Assembly (NCBI GenBank): GCA_050789445.1
Contig: JAILXR010000001.1
Span: 496,001-560,000, forward strand
Length of the DNA stretch: 64,000 nt
Direction of reading: 5' to 3'
Source of the DNA: JAWSVE01 sp050789445
Lineage (GTDB): Bacteria > Pseudomonadota > Gammaproteobacteria > Pseudomonadales > Cellvibrionaceae
The notes under the pieces are model-generated. The model was not told the DNA's origin and ran no database searches. It saw only the letters and a program-made list of their open reading frames with translations. Position 1 is the first letter of the stretch. Every line of letters starts with the position of its first letter. The position numbers were made by a program, and so were the translations under genes. Shown here piece by piece: positions 1 to 8,690 of the stretch.

Positions 1-1082
1 CGAACTCTAACTGGGAATTTCTAATCCCAAGCTATCGGTTCGATATTGAAATCGAAGAAGATCTACTTGAAGAGTTAGCGCGCATCTACGGATATAACAA
101 TCTCCCGACAAGTACAGTGATCATGCCTTTGGAGATTGGTGAGCATCTTGAAAGTCAATTAAGCTTAAATACTTTCAAAGGAGCGTTAGTTAGTCGTGAT
201 TATCATGAGGCGATTACTTATAGCTTTGTCAGTGACGAGTTAAACAAACAATTCGACCCAGAAGGTCAGTCCGTCAAGCTAACCAATCCTCTCAGCGCTG
301 ATTTAGCGGTCATGAGGACGAGTTTATGGCCTGGATTGGTCAACACGCTTCTTCATAACATTAATCGTCAGCAATCAAGAGTACGATTGTTTGAAACCGG
401 TATGAGATTTGTTGCTTCTAATGACTCAGAGAAAAGCTCTCCAATGCAAGGGCTCAAGCAGGAGCCAATGATAGCGGGCCTGATCTACGGTACAAAGACA
501 GATGAAAGTTGGTCGCCAAAATCTGAAGCCGTTGATTTTTATGATATCAAAGGTGATGTCGAAGCATTGTTGGCACTGGCTGGTGAGTCTTCAGAATTCA
601 CTTATGAGGCATCAAGTCATCCAGCCCTTCATCCTGGGCAGTCGGCAGTGATTAGACGTAACGGTAAAGACATCGGCGAACTAGGTGCTCTTCATCCGCA
701 AATTGCTCAGTCTCTAGATATTGGCGGATCAGCTTATCTTTTTGAGATCATTCAATCTGACTTATTGGTCGGACAGGTTTCTAATTTTAATGGCATAAGC
801 AAGTACCCTGAAGTTCGTCGCGATATAGCTATTCTTGTCGACAAAACAGTGCAGACTGGTTCTCTTCTCGCTACAGTGAGATCAGTTGCGGGAGACACCC
901 TACAGAACTTAAAGGTGTTTGACGTGTATGTTGGCAAAGGTATTGATACACAAAGAAAAAGTGTTGCGCTGGGCTTGACGTTTCAGCATCCTTCGCGCAC
1001 TCTTACTGAATCTGAAATTACCGCTTCAGTAGATGCTGTAATCAATAATCTAAAGTCGGAATTTAAAGCGGAGCTCAGGTAA
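1..1082 (+). CDS. pheT: Phenylalanine--tRNA ligase beta subunit, C-terminal part
   Basis: Partial gene whose reading frame is open from base 3 and is cut by the left window edge. The protein is the large subunit of the alpha2-beta2 phenylalanyl-tRNA synthetase, which charges tRNA-Phe in the cytoplasm. The visible part starts in the B5 region (PSYRFDIEIEEDLLEELARIYG, here split as PSYRFDIEI and EEDLLEELARIYGY), followed by the catalytic-like core. It ends with the ferredoxin-like anticodon-binding fold (SKYPEVRRDIAILVD, then LTFQHPSRTLTE). An internal ATG at 123 is not the true start because the frame is conserved upstream of it. It is followed 52 bases later by ihfA, the usual pheST-ihfA order in gammaproteobacteria. 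The family identification is firm; only the N-terminal half is missing. Confidence 0.95.
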   Translation, partial: NSNWEFLIPSYRFDIEIEEDLLEELARIYGYNNLPTSTVIMPLEIGEHLESQLSLNTFKGALVSRDYHEAITYSFVSDELNKQFDPEGQSVKLTNPLSADLAVMRTSLWPGLVNTLLHNINRQQSRVRLFETGMRFVASNDSEKSSPMQGLKQEPMIAGLIYGTKTDESWSPKSEAVDFYDIKGDVEALLALAGESSEFTYEASSHPALHPGQSAVIRRNGKDIGELGALHPQIAQSLDIGGSAYLFEIIQSDLLVGQVSNFNGISKYPEVRRDIAILVDKTVQTGSLLATVRSVAGDTLQNLKVFDVYVGKGIDTQRKSVALGLTFQHPSRTLTESEITASVDAVINNLKSEFKAELR

Positions 1083-1134
1083 TCAATACCTTGTTGAGAA
1101 CCATAGTGCAAACCACTAAAAAGGCTGCTTTCTT

Positions 1135-1440
1135 ATGAACGGAGCACTAACAAAAGCGGATTTAGCCGAAAAACTCTACGAAGAACTTGGCCTCAATAAG
1201 CGTGAGGCGAAAGAGCTTGTGGAGCTTTTCTTTGAAGAGATACGTCATTCCTTAGAGCATAACGAGCAGGTTAAGTTGTCGGGGTTTGGTAATTTTGATC
1301 TCCGCGATAAAAGCCAACGTCCTGGGCGTAATCCTAAGACGGGTGAAGAAATACCTATTACAGCTCGTCGCGTCGTAACATTTCGACCAGGGCAGAAACT
1401 GAAAGCTCGAGTAGAGGCCTATGCTGGAACCAAGCCATAA
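1135..1440 (+). CDS. ihfA: Integration host factor subunit alpha
   Basis: A 101-residue HU/IHF-family DNA-bending protein that pairs with IHF-beta to make sharp bends at specific sites in promoters, origins and phage attachment sites. The whole fold is present: helices starting LTKADLAEKLYEELGL, the beta-arm with GRNPKTGEEI, and the C-terminal helix. The Pro of the RNPKTG loop, which intercalates into DNA, is conserved. It lies directly downstream of pheT and overlaps the next gene by 20 bases, so pheT-ihfA-merR is probably one transcript. IHF may also serve the prophage integrase in this window, which is inference. Confidence 0.96.
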   Translation: MNGALTKADLAEKLYEELGLNKREAKELVELFFEEIRHSLEHNEQVKLSGFGNFDLRDKSQRPGRNPKTGEEIPITARRVVTFRPGQKLKARVEAYAGTKP

Positions 1441-1777
1441 CGATGAATTACCGGTTATTCCGGGTAAGCGTTACTTCACCATTGGTGAGGTTAGTGAGCT
1501 GTGCGCGGTAAAACCGCATGTGCTTCGCTATTGGGAGCAAGAATTTCCTCAGCTTAAGCCAGTTAAACGTCGGGGCAACCGTCGATATTACCAACGACAA
1601 GACGTGTTAACGATCCGTCAAATACGTGCCTTGTTGTATGACCAAGGATTTACAATTGGTGGTGCAAGGCAGCAAATGTCTGGCGACTCTCCTCAGGCTG
1701 ATGCCAATCAAATGAGTGAGCTGGTGGGGCAAATGATCAGTGAGCTGGAAGATGTGCTAGACGTGCTTAGGCTGTAA
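1421..1777 (+). CDS. MerR-family transcriptional regulator next to ihfA
   Basis: A 118-residue protein with an N-terminal winged-helix MerR DNA-binding domain: YFTIGEVSELCAVKPHVLRYW, then EFPQLKPVKRRGNRRYY and a second helix-turn-helix segment. The C-terminal part is a short helix (residues about 90-118) without the cysteines of metal-sensing MerR proteins. The start lies inside ihfA, with a 20-base overlap in another frame, which indicates translational coupling. MerR-like genes in exactly this place after ihfA are common in gammaproteobacteria, but I know of no assigned function. The gene ends just before a strong terminator. Confidence 0.9.
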   Translation: MLEPSHNDELPVIPGKRYFTIGEVSELCAVKPHVLRYWEQEFPQLKPVKRRGNRRYYQRQDVLTIRQIRALLYDQGFTIGGARQQMSGDSPQADANQMSELVGQMISELEDVLDVLRL

Positions 1778-1801
1778 CAGGCTTTATTTAAAACCGCCAA
1801 A

Positions 1802-1849
1802 AACAAACATAAAAAAAGCCACTAAATAGTGGCTTTTTTTATGTTTGTT
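1802..1849. terminator. Bidirectional rho-independent terminator after merR
   Basis: Core hairpin GCCAC-TAAATA-GTGGC at 1818-1833 is followed by seven T. The flanking A and T runs extend it into a near-perfect inverted repeat from 1802 to 1849. It would end the pheT-ihfA-merR transcript, and on the other strand it could also stop tRNA-Pro transcription. Confidence 0.85.
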
Positions 1850-1920
1850 CAACTAAGATTCTATGACTGATCTGAGTTTTTAAAGAGAAATTTTCCAAAA
1901 ATAAATTTTAATAGAGGAAT

Positions 1921-1997
1921 TGGTCGGAGTGGCCGGATTTGAACCGACGACCACCACACCCCCAGTGTGGTGCGCTACCAAGCTGCGCTACACTCCG
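1921..1997 (-). tRNA. tRNA-Pro (anticodon GGG)
   Basis: A 77-base cloverleaf on the minus strand. The acceptor stem CGGAGTG pairs with CACTCCG, then comes discriminator A and an encoded CCA (read as tggt at 1921-1924 on the plus strand). The anticodon stem CCACA/TGTGG closes a seven-base loop CTGGGGG with anticodon GGG. The D-arm GCGC and the T-arm GTCGG-TTCAAAT-CCGGC are normal. Confidence 0.96.
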
Positions 1998-2034
1998 TAT
2001 TCTTTATCACGCTATGTGATTAGAAGAGGCGGGA

Positions 2035-2062
2035 ATCATACCTAACCAAGCGTTTTTTGCAA
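2035..2062 (-). promoter_or_regulatory. Predicted sigma70 promoter of tRNA-Pro
   Basis: On the minus strand, TTGCAA (2057-2062) is separated by 16 bases from TATGAT (2035-2040). A GC-rich discriminator of the kind seen at stable-RNA promoters follows, and the mature tRNA begins 37 bases further on. This was read by eye and has no experimental support. Confidence 0.6.
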
Positions 2063-2155
2063 GAAACAAAATACAGTTAGCGGATACGGTTTTAGAGATT
2101 GTCCATTTGGGTCGATTTTTAAGTTAACTATATCAATTAAAACCGAGATGTTTTT

Positions 2156-3793
2156 TTAATCTTCAATTTTTTCCCAAAAAGAAAGACCTTGAATGAAGCT
2201 TTTTAATGCATGGTGTACTTCATGCGAAACATTCAGCTGGGTGGAAATTTGGCTGCTCCCATTAGTGAAATTATTGGCTAGGGAATAAATGGTTTGTTCT
2301 ATTAGTTTTTGGTGCTGATCATTTTTTTGATTTAGTTCAGTCAACAGCTCATTGATATAAATTGTTGGATGGCTTTCTTGCGTGATCCGGAAAATATCTT
2401 TGTAAAATTCTTCAATGAAGTCTCGATGGAGCTTATATTGTATTTTTGTGGATTCTGAATTTTGTTCTTTTAATGTATCGATGTTGTGATGAATATCTTT
2501 CAGCGTCTTACTTCCATAAACAATCGATCTTACGTTTTCAATTGCAAATGTTACCGAAGCGGCTTGTTCTTGAGTGAGGCTTTGTTTCTGAATTTTAAGA
2601 ATATACTGAACTATGTCACCTTCACGAATTTTTATGTTTTCATAGGCCTCAATAGATGACGGGCGATGGCCTTTAGTTTTGACAGGCTTTGTTGACTCGA
2701 TTTCGGGCTGGTTTGGAATCGTTAAATCAAAATAAGATAAATTAAGTTTTGCAGAATCAAGCCACAGCTGCCGAATTGATTCTATAACGGTGGGGATAGC
2801 CGTACTAGGCATAGATGCTGGTAAATTGTTTAATGAAAAATAATTCCCATTATTCTCTTTTTTAAATAAGGTTTCGATCCATTTTGAAAAATGTTTTAAG
2901 AAAGGTAAAAATAAAAACAGGCCCACTAAATTAAAAAAACTGTGAAAAGCCACAAGGCCAAATAATGGATCTGATATTTTAAAAAAGGATAGTAGTTCAC
3001 CAAGGAAAGGTAAGATCAAGAAAAAGGCAAGGGAGTCAACTGTTAAATTAAAAAAACAATGAGCAAAAGCGAGCTGTCTTTTGACGACATTTCCAGTGAT
3101 GCTACCTAACACGATAGTGCTTGTTGTCCCTAAATCAGCACCAATGACAAGAGCTGCGGCATCGGGCAGGTCAATTAATCCTGCATGCAGGCTAGTTAAA
3201 GCAATCATCATCATTGCTGAGCTTGATTGGATTAGAGCAGTGATTAAAACACCGACCAGCAAATAAACGATCGGGCTAAAGCCTTGTATGTTGTCTATTG
3301 AAAGTACGTTGGGCAAATCAGATACGCTGTCTTTCATGAGTGATAACCCAAAAAGCAGCAGGCCTAGCCCTAATGCGAGCGCAGCGGAAGACTTTATTTT
3401 TGAGTGGTTATCAAAAATAATCTGGGATATCCCCCCAAAAGCAATTAAAGGTAATGCATATTCAGCGATATCGAGTTTGAAACCCAGCAGTGTGACGATC
3501 CAACCTGTTAGAGTTGTTCCTAAGTTTGCCCCAAGAAAAACGCCTATTGCATTGATGAGAGGGATGACACCTGCACTAGCAAAAGCTAAAACAATTAAGC
3601 CCACCAGCGAGCTACTTTGTAATAAGGCGGTTAAAAAGATACCACTACTGATGCTTGAAATTGGAGTGTTAGTTGAGTGGAGGAGCCAACCTTTTAAGCG
3701 GTAGCCACTGAGATTCTTGGCAGCCGACTCAAGTTGATTCATACCGTATAGAAAAATTCCTAGTCCAACTAAAAGGCCAAAAACTGATTGCAT
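2156..3793 (-). CDS. Na/Pi cotransporter family protein (NptA/YjbB-like)
   Basis: A 545-residue inner-membrane protein of the sodium/phosphate symporter family. Two inverted repeats each carry the QSSS signature (residues about 59-62 and 189-192) and a GAxLGTT motif (88-94 and about 217). Multiple hydrophobic helices span residues 1-300. The C-terminal 170 residues are a soluble, helical, PhoU-like domain, the usual arrangement of YjbB-type proteins. In Escherichia coli the homologue acts mainly in phosphate export; the direction here cannot be told from sequence. It stands alone on the minus strand, with its start codon facing a 150-base gap. No Pho box was recognised. Confidence 0.9.
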   Translation of the reverse strand: MQSVFGLLVGLGIFLYGMNQLESAAKNLSGYRLKGWLLHSTNTPISSISSGIFLTALLQSSSLVGLIVLAFASAGVIPLINAIGVFLGANLGTTLTGWIVTLLGFKLDIAEYALPLIAFGGISQIIFDNHSKIKSSAALALGLGLLLFGLSLMKDSVSDLPNVLSIDNIQGFSPIVYLLVGVLITALIQSSSAMMMIALTSLHAGLIDLPDAAALVIGADLGTTSTIVLGSITGNVVKRQLAFAHCFFNLTVDSLAFFLILPFLGELLSFFKISDPLFGLVAFHSFFNLVGLFLFLPFLKHFSKWIETLFKKENNGNYFSLNNLPASMPSTAIPTVIESIRQLWLDSAKLNLSYFDLTIPNQPEIESTKPVKTKGHRPSSIEAYENIKIREGDIVQYILKIQKQSLTQEQAASVTFAIENVRSIVYGSKTLKDIHHNIDTLKEQNSESTKIQYKLHRDFIEEFYKDIFRITQESHPTIYINELLTELNQKNDQHQKLIEQTIYSLANNFTNGSSQISTQLNVSHEVHHALKSFIQGLSFWEKIED

Positions 3794-3946
3794 GTATTTC
3801 CTAAGCTAAAGGTAAGTACGGAGCTGATGTTGTTCTAGTGTCGGATGAGTAGCGTGATACCACTCATCCTAATACTAAATGAATTGATTTAGGAGGACAT
3901 TAATTTAAATCAAAAGATCGTTAAAAGTTTAGAAGTTGCAATAGTG

Positions 3947-4810
3947 TTATCCGCTCTTCTGCATAAAACGGATTAACTGTGATAAAGCTTTTGAAAGTTC
4001 TATGGCAGTTTCTTTATTTTCTTCAATTTGCAACCAACGCTTTTGCGTAATAGGGTGGATAATCCAGCAGCTTGCGGTTGATTGAAGGCACTCATAATTA
4101 ATATAGGGGTTGATGCCGTATACTGAAAAGCGATCTTCTTTGAAAGGCGCTGATTTATCTGAGCCATACTGGTTAATAGAGATAATTTCGCCGGCGGTGG
4201 AGGTTTTTATTTTATGTTTACTCGGTGTGGCAGTGCGACTAGCGGCTAAAATTTTTCTATCGCCATAAGGGTGTCGTTTGAGGAGTTCATTGATCTGAGA
4301 GGTGAGAGCGGTGTGTAAATTCTTGTTGCCTTGCTGGCTTTGAATTGATCGTGCGTATGAATCGTTATCGTCGCTCCATTTGATTTCTGATTTTGGAGAA
4401 CCGGAAACAGATTCGGTTTTATTTTCTAGTTTTCGTTCGATATTTGTTATTAAGCTTAAAGCCTCTCGGTAATAGCGCCCTTCATTCCCATCACGATTCA
4501 CATATAGTTCAAGCTTGTCATTTGCTTTTTTGTAGTCGCCTTTATGTTGAAGTATTTTCCCATAGAGAAAATCATAATCAGAAGGTAATGCGATGCCAAG
4601 TTTTTCTGCTTTTTCTAGGTATCTTTCTGCATCGCGGTAGTCATTGTTTTCGATTGAATCTTCGGCCGCCATTATTAATCTGTCAGCCTCGTGAGCGGGT
4701 TGCAAAGCATAAGATGTCGATTGAAATCCTAAGGCTAAAATGCAGATAATAAAAATAAACTTAAGATAGTTAGCGGAAGTTTTATTGATGTTTAAAATAG
4801 AAGGCCGCAT
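3947..4810 (-). CDS. Putative periplasmic TPR-like protein
   Basis: A protein of unknown function, 287 residues from the ATG at 4810. This start is preferred over an upstream in-frame ATG at 4894 because a GAGGA ribosome site lies seven bases before it and it exposes a membrane or signal segment at the N-terminus (FIFIICILALGF, then an STSYA-type cleavage region). Residues about 45-125 form helical pairs resembling tetratricopeptide repeats (AEDSIENNDYRDAERYLEKA, then GKILQHKGDYKKANDKL). The C-terminal half is polar with no recognised domain; it contains two cysteines that could form a disulfide bond. It sits divergently upstream of the small heat-shock gene, and a role in envelope stress is only a guess. 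Confidence 0.75.
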   Translation of the reverse strand: MRPSILNINKTSANYLKFIFIICILALGFQSTSYALQPAHEADRLIMAAEDSIENNDYRDAERYLEKAEKLGIALPSDYDFLYGKILQHKGDYKKANDKLELYVNRDGNEGRYYREALSLITNIERKLENKTESVSGSPKSEIKWSDDNDSYARSIQSQQGNKNLHTALTSQINELLKRHPYGDRKILAASRTATPSKHKIKTSTAGEIISINQYGSDKSAPFKEDRFSVYGINPYINYECLQSTASCWIIHPITQKRWLQIEENKETAIELSKALSQLIRFMQKSG

Positions 4811-4982
4811 GTATTGTTCCTCAGAATAATGGCTAACAAGCTTGGATAGGTAAGTGTACCGCTGAATATACGAGAGGTCACCTATTGAGTTCAATAGTGT
4901 TAATCAGTTCATTAATGTATTCGATATAACTCTACAGCCTATAGTTTTATATAAAATCGTTCTAAAAAATATTAGGCCTATC

Positions 4983-5010
4983 CTTGAAAGCTTTAAATTA
5001 GCCCCCAGTT
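4983..5010 (+). promoter_or_regulatory. Predicted sigma32 (RpoH) heat-shock promoter
   Basis: CTTGAAA at 4983-4989, a 13-base spacer and CCCCAGTT at 5003-5010 match the sigma32 consensus CTTGAAA-N13/14-CCCCATNT almost exactly. It lies upstream of a small heat-shock gene, the expected type of target. Transcription would start near 5017, leaving a 5' leader of about 125 bases. Confidence 0.8.
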
Positions 5011-5017
5011 TTATTTC

Positions 5018-5142
5018 AACACAAAGTCAAAAGTTTGATTGTGCCTTAGGGGCAATGTTTTTGTAGTTTGTGTTTTTTGAGATGATGACCTGATCTTAAA
5101 GATAGGTTAATTTTATATTGCTTATATATCGAGGATATAACC
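5018..5142 (+). promoter_or_regulatory. ROSE-like RNA thermometer in the leader of the small heat-shock gene
   Basis: The last hairpin of the leader pairs 5113-5123 with 5131-5140 and hides the ribosome site GAGG. Six A-U pairs are followed by U-G, a single bulged G at 5120, then C-G, U-A and U-G, around a seven-base loop. The TTGCT anti-Shine-Dalgarno word (5118-5122) with its bulged G is the hallmark of ROSE thermometers. A second hairpin lies at 5088-5107 (ACCT-g-ATCT / AGAT-AGGT), and a third possible one around 5037-5057. Known ROSE elements control ibpA-type genes by melting at heat-shock temperature; that function here is inference. Confidence 0.7.
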
Positions 5143-5637
5143 ATGAGAGATTTTGATTTTTCACCACTGTACCGTTCATCTATTGGCTTTGATCGTGTGG
5201 CCAATGTGCTTGATGGCCTAGTCAATTCGGAGCTGACAACGAAACAGCCGCAACCTAATTACCCGCCTTACAATATCGAGCTAGCAGATGAAAATAATTA
5301 TCGTATTAGTATGGCTGTCGCTGGTTTTGATCAGGCTGAGTTAGAAATCGAAACAGAAATGAATAAGCTTGTTGTTCGTGGAAAAAAAGAACCAGAGCAG
5401 GCTGAGAAAAAATATTTACATCAAGGAATTGCCGCGCGAAATTTTGAGAGACAATTTCAGCTAGCTGATCATGTAAGAGTGACAGATGCTCGCTGTGAAA
5501 ACGGTTTGCTTCATATTGAGTTGGTTAGAGAGTTACCTGAAGTCATGAAGCCAAGAAAAGTTCAAATACAGTCAAGTTTAGCGGCCAAAGCTAGTGTTTC
5601 TAGCACACCAGAAAAATCGGCTCTAAGTGCAGTTTAA
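5143..5637 (+). CDS. Small heat-shock protein, Hsp20/IbpA family
   Basis: A 164-residue chaperone holdase that binds unfolding proteins in the cytoplasm. The N-terminus (DFSPLYRSSIGFDRV) is like IbpA/IbpB. An alpha-crystallin domain spans about residues 45-130, with YNIELADENNYRISMAVAGFD, LVVRGKK, the YLHQGIAARNFERQFQL strand and the GLLHIELVRELPE strand. The C-terminal tail has a PRKVQI segment that resembles the I-x-I anchor. It is monocistronic between a sigma32-type promoter with a thermometer-like leader and a strong terminator. The ribosome site GAGG is seven to eight bases before the ATG. Confidence 0.93.
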   Translation: MRDFDFSPLYRSSIGFDRVANVLDGLVNSELTTKQPQPNYPPYNIELADENNYRISMAVAGFDQAELEIETEMNKLVVRGKKEPEQAEKKYLHQGIAARNFERQFQLADHVRVTDARCENGLLHIELVRELPEVMKPRKVQIQSSLAAKASVSSTPEKSALSAV

Positions 5638-5750
5638 TATTACAGGGCGACCTGATATTTATTTTCGATAGGCATGTTCTGTGATAAATAATTTATTCGT
5701 CGTCCTTTGATGCTAAAAATGTAAACCAATTATTTACAGTAACGATACAA

Positions 5751-5784
5751 AAGAAACCCCATTTAAAAGATGGGGTTTCTTTTT
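5751..5784 (+). terminator. Rho-independent terminator after the small heat-shock gene
   Basis: The arm AAGAAACCCCAT (5751-5762) pairs with ATGGGGTTTCTT (5770-5781), and a T-rich run follows. Apart from this hairpin I see nothing supported between 5638 and 5954. Confidence 0.85.
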
Positions 5785-5954
5785 ATTGGCTTATAAAAAA
5801 ACTAATAATGGAACCACTATTAGTCATTCATGTCAGTTGCCGAAAGCTTGCTTATATTTGAATTGGTCGATGCGTGGCTTTTACTTGCATTCCACTATTA
5901 ATATCTATTCAATATCGGCCTGTCATTTTCCCCTTCCTCGAGATATTTATTGTT

Positions 5955-6935
5955 ATGTCAGCATTACATATTCAACATTTGACGAAAGTCTACGGTAATC
6001 AGTTTGAAGCATTAAAAGGTATTGATTTGACTGTTGAGCCAGGCGATTTTTTTGCATTACTAGGGCCAAATGGGGCAGGCAAGTCGACAACTATTGGCAT
6101 TATATCTTCACTTGTTCGTAAAAGCGGTGGAACCATCTCAATTTTTGGTAAAGATATTGACGAAGATTTTTCAGGTGCTAAATCGGCTTTAGGTGTGGTC
6201 CCACAAGAGTTTAACTTTAACCAATTTGAAAAGGTTGAAGATATCGTTGTGAATCAGGGTGGTTATTACGGTATGCCAATGGCACTTGCAAAGCAGCGTG
6301 CTGAAAAATATTTGAAAAAACTAGGGCTATGGGAAAAAAGGAAAGATACATCAAGAAGCTTATCAGGCGGAATGAAAAGACGCCTAATGATTGCTCGTGC
6401 ATTAGTACATGAACCGAAGCTATTAATTTTAGATGAGCCAACAGCAGGCGTTGATATTGAATTACGTCGATCTATGTGGCAATTCCTTAAGGAAATTAAT
6501 GCACAAGGAACAACCATTATATTGACTACGCATTATTTAGAGGAAGCTGAAAGCTTATGTCGTAATGTAGCTATTATCGATAAAGGTCGAATAGTAGAGA
6601 ACACCAGTATTCGAGCTTTGCTTAGCCAGTTGAATAAAGAAGTTTTCATTCTTGATACAAAAGAAGAGTTAGCTGAGCCACCGTCTGTGAATGAGTATCT
6701 TATCGTTTTAAAAGACAAGCACACCTTAGAAGTAGAGGTTGAAAAAGGAAAATCTTTGAATGAATTATTTGAAGGGCTTTCAAAACAAAATATTCATGTT
6801 GTTAGTATGCGCAATAAAGCTAATCGATTAGAAGAGTTGTTTGTTTCCTTAGTTGAGGGTGGTCAGGGCCAGGGAAAGAAACAAGACAAAACTAAAAGTG
6901 AACACGTAACACTAGCAGGGGATAACGCATCATGA
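5955..6935 (+). CDS. yadG: ABC transporter ATP-binding protein, YadG type
   Basis: ATPase of an ABC-2 type exporter, 326 residues from the ATG at 5955; an in-frame start at 5874 would add an unrelated hydrophobic tail. Walker A GPNGAGKST is at residues 37-45, the Q-loop is at VPQEFNFN, the signature is LSGGMKRR and Walker B is LLILDEPTAG. The switch histidine is in LTTHYLEE. The C-terminal 90 residues form the extension typical of DrrA/YadG ATPases. Its stop overlaps the permease start (6932), so the two are translationally coupled. The natural substrate of YadGH is unknown to me. Confidence 0.92.
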   Translation: MSALHIQHLTKVYGNQFEALKGIDLTVEPGDFFALLGPNGAGKSTTIGIISSLVRKSGGTISIFGKDIDEDFSGAKSALGVVPQEFNFNQFEKVEDIVVNQGGYYGMPMALAKQRAEKYLKKLGLWEKRKDTSRSLSGGMKRRLMIARALVHEPKLLILDEPTAGVDIELRRSMWQFLKEINAQGTTIILTTHYLEEAESLCRNVAIIDKGRIVENTSIRALLSQLNKEVFILDTKEELAEPPSVNEYLIVLKDKHTLEVEVEKGKSLNELFEGLSKQNIHVVSMRNKANRLEELFVSLVEGGQGQGKKQDKTKSEHVTLAGDNAS

Positions 6936-7705
6936 ATTTTCAACAGCAGTTAGTCGCGTTATTCACCATCACACGAAAAGAAATTCGACGTTTTACACGT
7001 ATTTGGATGCAAACATTATTGCCACCAGTCATCACCATGACATTATATTTTATTATATTTGGTAAGCTCATTGGATCGCGAATAGGAGAAATGGGCGGTG
7101 TTGATTACATGTCGTTTGTAGTTCCCGGGTTGATCATGATGTCGGTCATCACCAATTCGTATTCGAACGTTGCTTCGTCATTTTTTAGCACAAAGTTTCA
7201 GCGCAGTATCGAAGAGATATTAGTATCTCCAACACCGAATTATGTGATCCTGTTAGGTTTTGTTTTAGGTGGCACTTTACGAGGTTTGGCTGTTGGTTTT
7301 ATTGTCACCATTGTTGCTTTTTTCTTTACTGACTTAAGAGTTAATCATTTGGGTGTGACTGTCTCAATAGTGGTATTAACTGCAATTCTTTTTTCTGTTG
7401 CAGGTTTTATTAATGCACTCTATGCGCAAAGTTTTGATGACATAAGTATTATTCCCACATTCATTCTGACTCCATTGACTTACTTGAGTGGTGTTTTTTA
7501 TTCAATCTCATTGCTTCCTTCCATTTGGCAAGATATTTCAAAATTAAATCCTGTTCTCTATATGGTGAATGCTTTTCGATATGGGATTTTAGGTGTGTCA
7601 GATATTAATGTTGGTGTTGCTTTCGCGTCGATATTTGTATTCCTTATTTTGCTAATCGGGTTTGCATTATATATGTTGAATAAAGGCAGCCGTTTACGAT
7701 CTTAA
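6932..7705 (+). CDS. yadH: ABC-2 type transporter permease, YadH type
   Basis: A 257-residue inner-membrane protein with six hydrophobic helices, the partner of the ATPase just upstream (ATGA overlap). It closely matches the E. coli YadH pattern: RFTRIWMQTLLPPVITMTLYF near the N-terminus, the MSVITNSYSNVASSFF and KFQRSIEEILVSP segments, SFDDISIIPTFILTPLTYLSG, and an RLRS C-terminus. Two ATPases and two permeases should form an exporter of lipid-like or hydrophobic compounds, an inference from the ABC-2 family. Confidence 0.93.
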   Translation: MNFQQQLVALFTITRKEIRRFTRIWMQTLLPPVITMTLYFIIFGKLIGSRIGEMGGVDYMSFVVPGLIMMSVITNSYSNVASSFFSTKFQRSIEEILVSPTPNYVILLGFVLGGTLRGLAVGFIVTIVAFFFTDLRVNHLGVTVSIVVLTAILFSVAGFINALYAQSFDDISIIPTFILTPLTYLSGVFYSISLLPSIWQDISKLNPVLYMVNAFRYGILGVSDINVGVAFASIFVFLILLIGFALYMLNKGSRLRS

Positions 7706-7850
7706 GGGTTACTAAATAGGTGTTACTTGAGACGCCACTCAATATGAACTTAAAAAGTCCGTTAGTCTGTGTTTGCTAGCAAGTGATACAAAAATAGTGA
7801 AAATGCAGGGTTGATATCGAATATTACTCGAACAGGCTTTGGAGGCGAAA

Positions 7851-8690
7851 ATGGCAGGTGCTGAAGACCATGCTGCAGCGACACCGTTAGGTAAGCAGAC
7901 AGAATATGTGTCTGTTTATACGCCTTCGTTACTCTGTCCTATCCCTCGCAGTGAGTCTCGTGAGCTTATAGAGGTCTCTTCAGATCAGTTGCCTTTTACG
8001 GGTGTCGATATCTGGACTGGTTACGAACTTTCTTGGATCGATACAAAAGGTAAACCTAAAGTTGCCATAGGTCACTTTCATTTCCCTTGTTCTACGCCTT
8101 CGATTGTGGAATCAAAATCTTTTAAATTATATTTGAATTCGTTTAATCAAACGCAATTTACAGATCTCAATGACGTGATAAAAACATTAGAGTCTGATTT
8201 AACGACGACAGCAGGTGGGCCTGTAATGGTTGACGTGCAGCTAGTGGATAAGTCCGCGCAATATTTGATTGGTCGTTTTGCCGCAGAAAATATTGATAAT
8301 CTTGATATTGATATCGACACTTATAAAGTAAACCCTGAGTTGCTCACCATTAATGATCGCGTACCCATGGTGCGGGAATCGTTGTGTAGTGATTTATTAA
8401 AAACTAATTGCCCTGTGACAGGTCAGCCAGACTGGGCCAGTGTATTGATTAGTTACCGTGGTTGCCCAATTGATAGAGCAGGGTTGTTGCGTTATATCGT
8501 TTCTTTTCGAGCACACCAAGATTTTCATGAGAATTGTGTTGAAAGAATTTTTGTTGATATTCTCGATCACTGCAAGCCCGAAGAATTAACGGTTTCGGCG
8601 CGTTATACCAGAAGAGGTGGGTTAGATATTAATCCTTATAGAACCAATACAACTGACAAGCCAAATGATGTTCGCCTTGTTCGTCAGTAA
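7851..8690 (+). CDS. queF: NADPH-dependent 7-cyano-7-deazaguanine reductase (type II QueF)
   Basis: Reduces preQ0 to preQ1 in queuosine biosynthesis. It is 279 residues from the ATG at 7851, chosen because GGAGG lies six bases upstream; the in-frame TTG at 7839 is inside that ribosome site. It is the long, two-domain E. coli-like form. The N-terminal half carries the NADPH-binding QueF motif ESKSFKLYLNSFNQ. The C-terminal half carries the catalytic cysteine in NCPVTGQPDW and the substrate pocket around FHENCVERIF. The leader (7706-7850) was checked for a preQ1 riboswitch and none was convincing. A QueD-like gene lies 2.8 kb downstream. Confidence 0.95.
   Translation: MAGAEDHAAATPLGKQTEYVSVYTPSLLCPIPRSESRELIEVSSDQLPFTGVDIWTGYELSWIDTKGKPKVAIGHFHFPCSTPSIVESKSFKLYLNSFNQTQFTDLNDVIKTLESDLTTTAGGPVMVDVQLVDKSAQYLIGRFAAENIDNLDIDIDTYKVNPELLTINDRVPMVRESLCSDLLKTNCPVTGQPDWASVLISYRGCPIDRAGLLRYIVSFRAHQDFHENCVERIFVDILDHCKPEELTVSARYTRRGGLDINPYRTNTTDKPNDVRLVRQ

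Noticed and set aside
5786..5998. Short open frame of 70 residues before yadG
   Set aside because: It overlaps the yadG start in another frame, has no ribosome site and its product has no family-like pattern.
7706..7850. Possible preQ1 riboswitch upstream of queF
   Set aside because: No preQ1-I hairpin with the conserved A-rich tail and no preQ1-II pattern could be drawn. The leader has only a normal GGAGG ribosome site.
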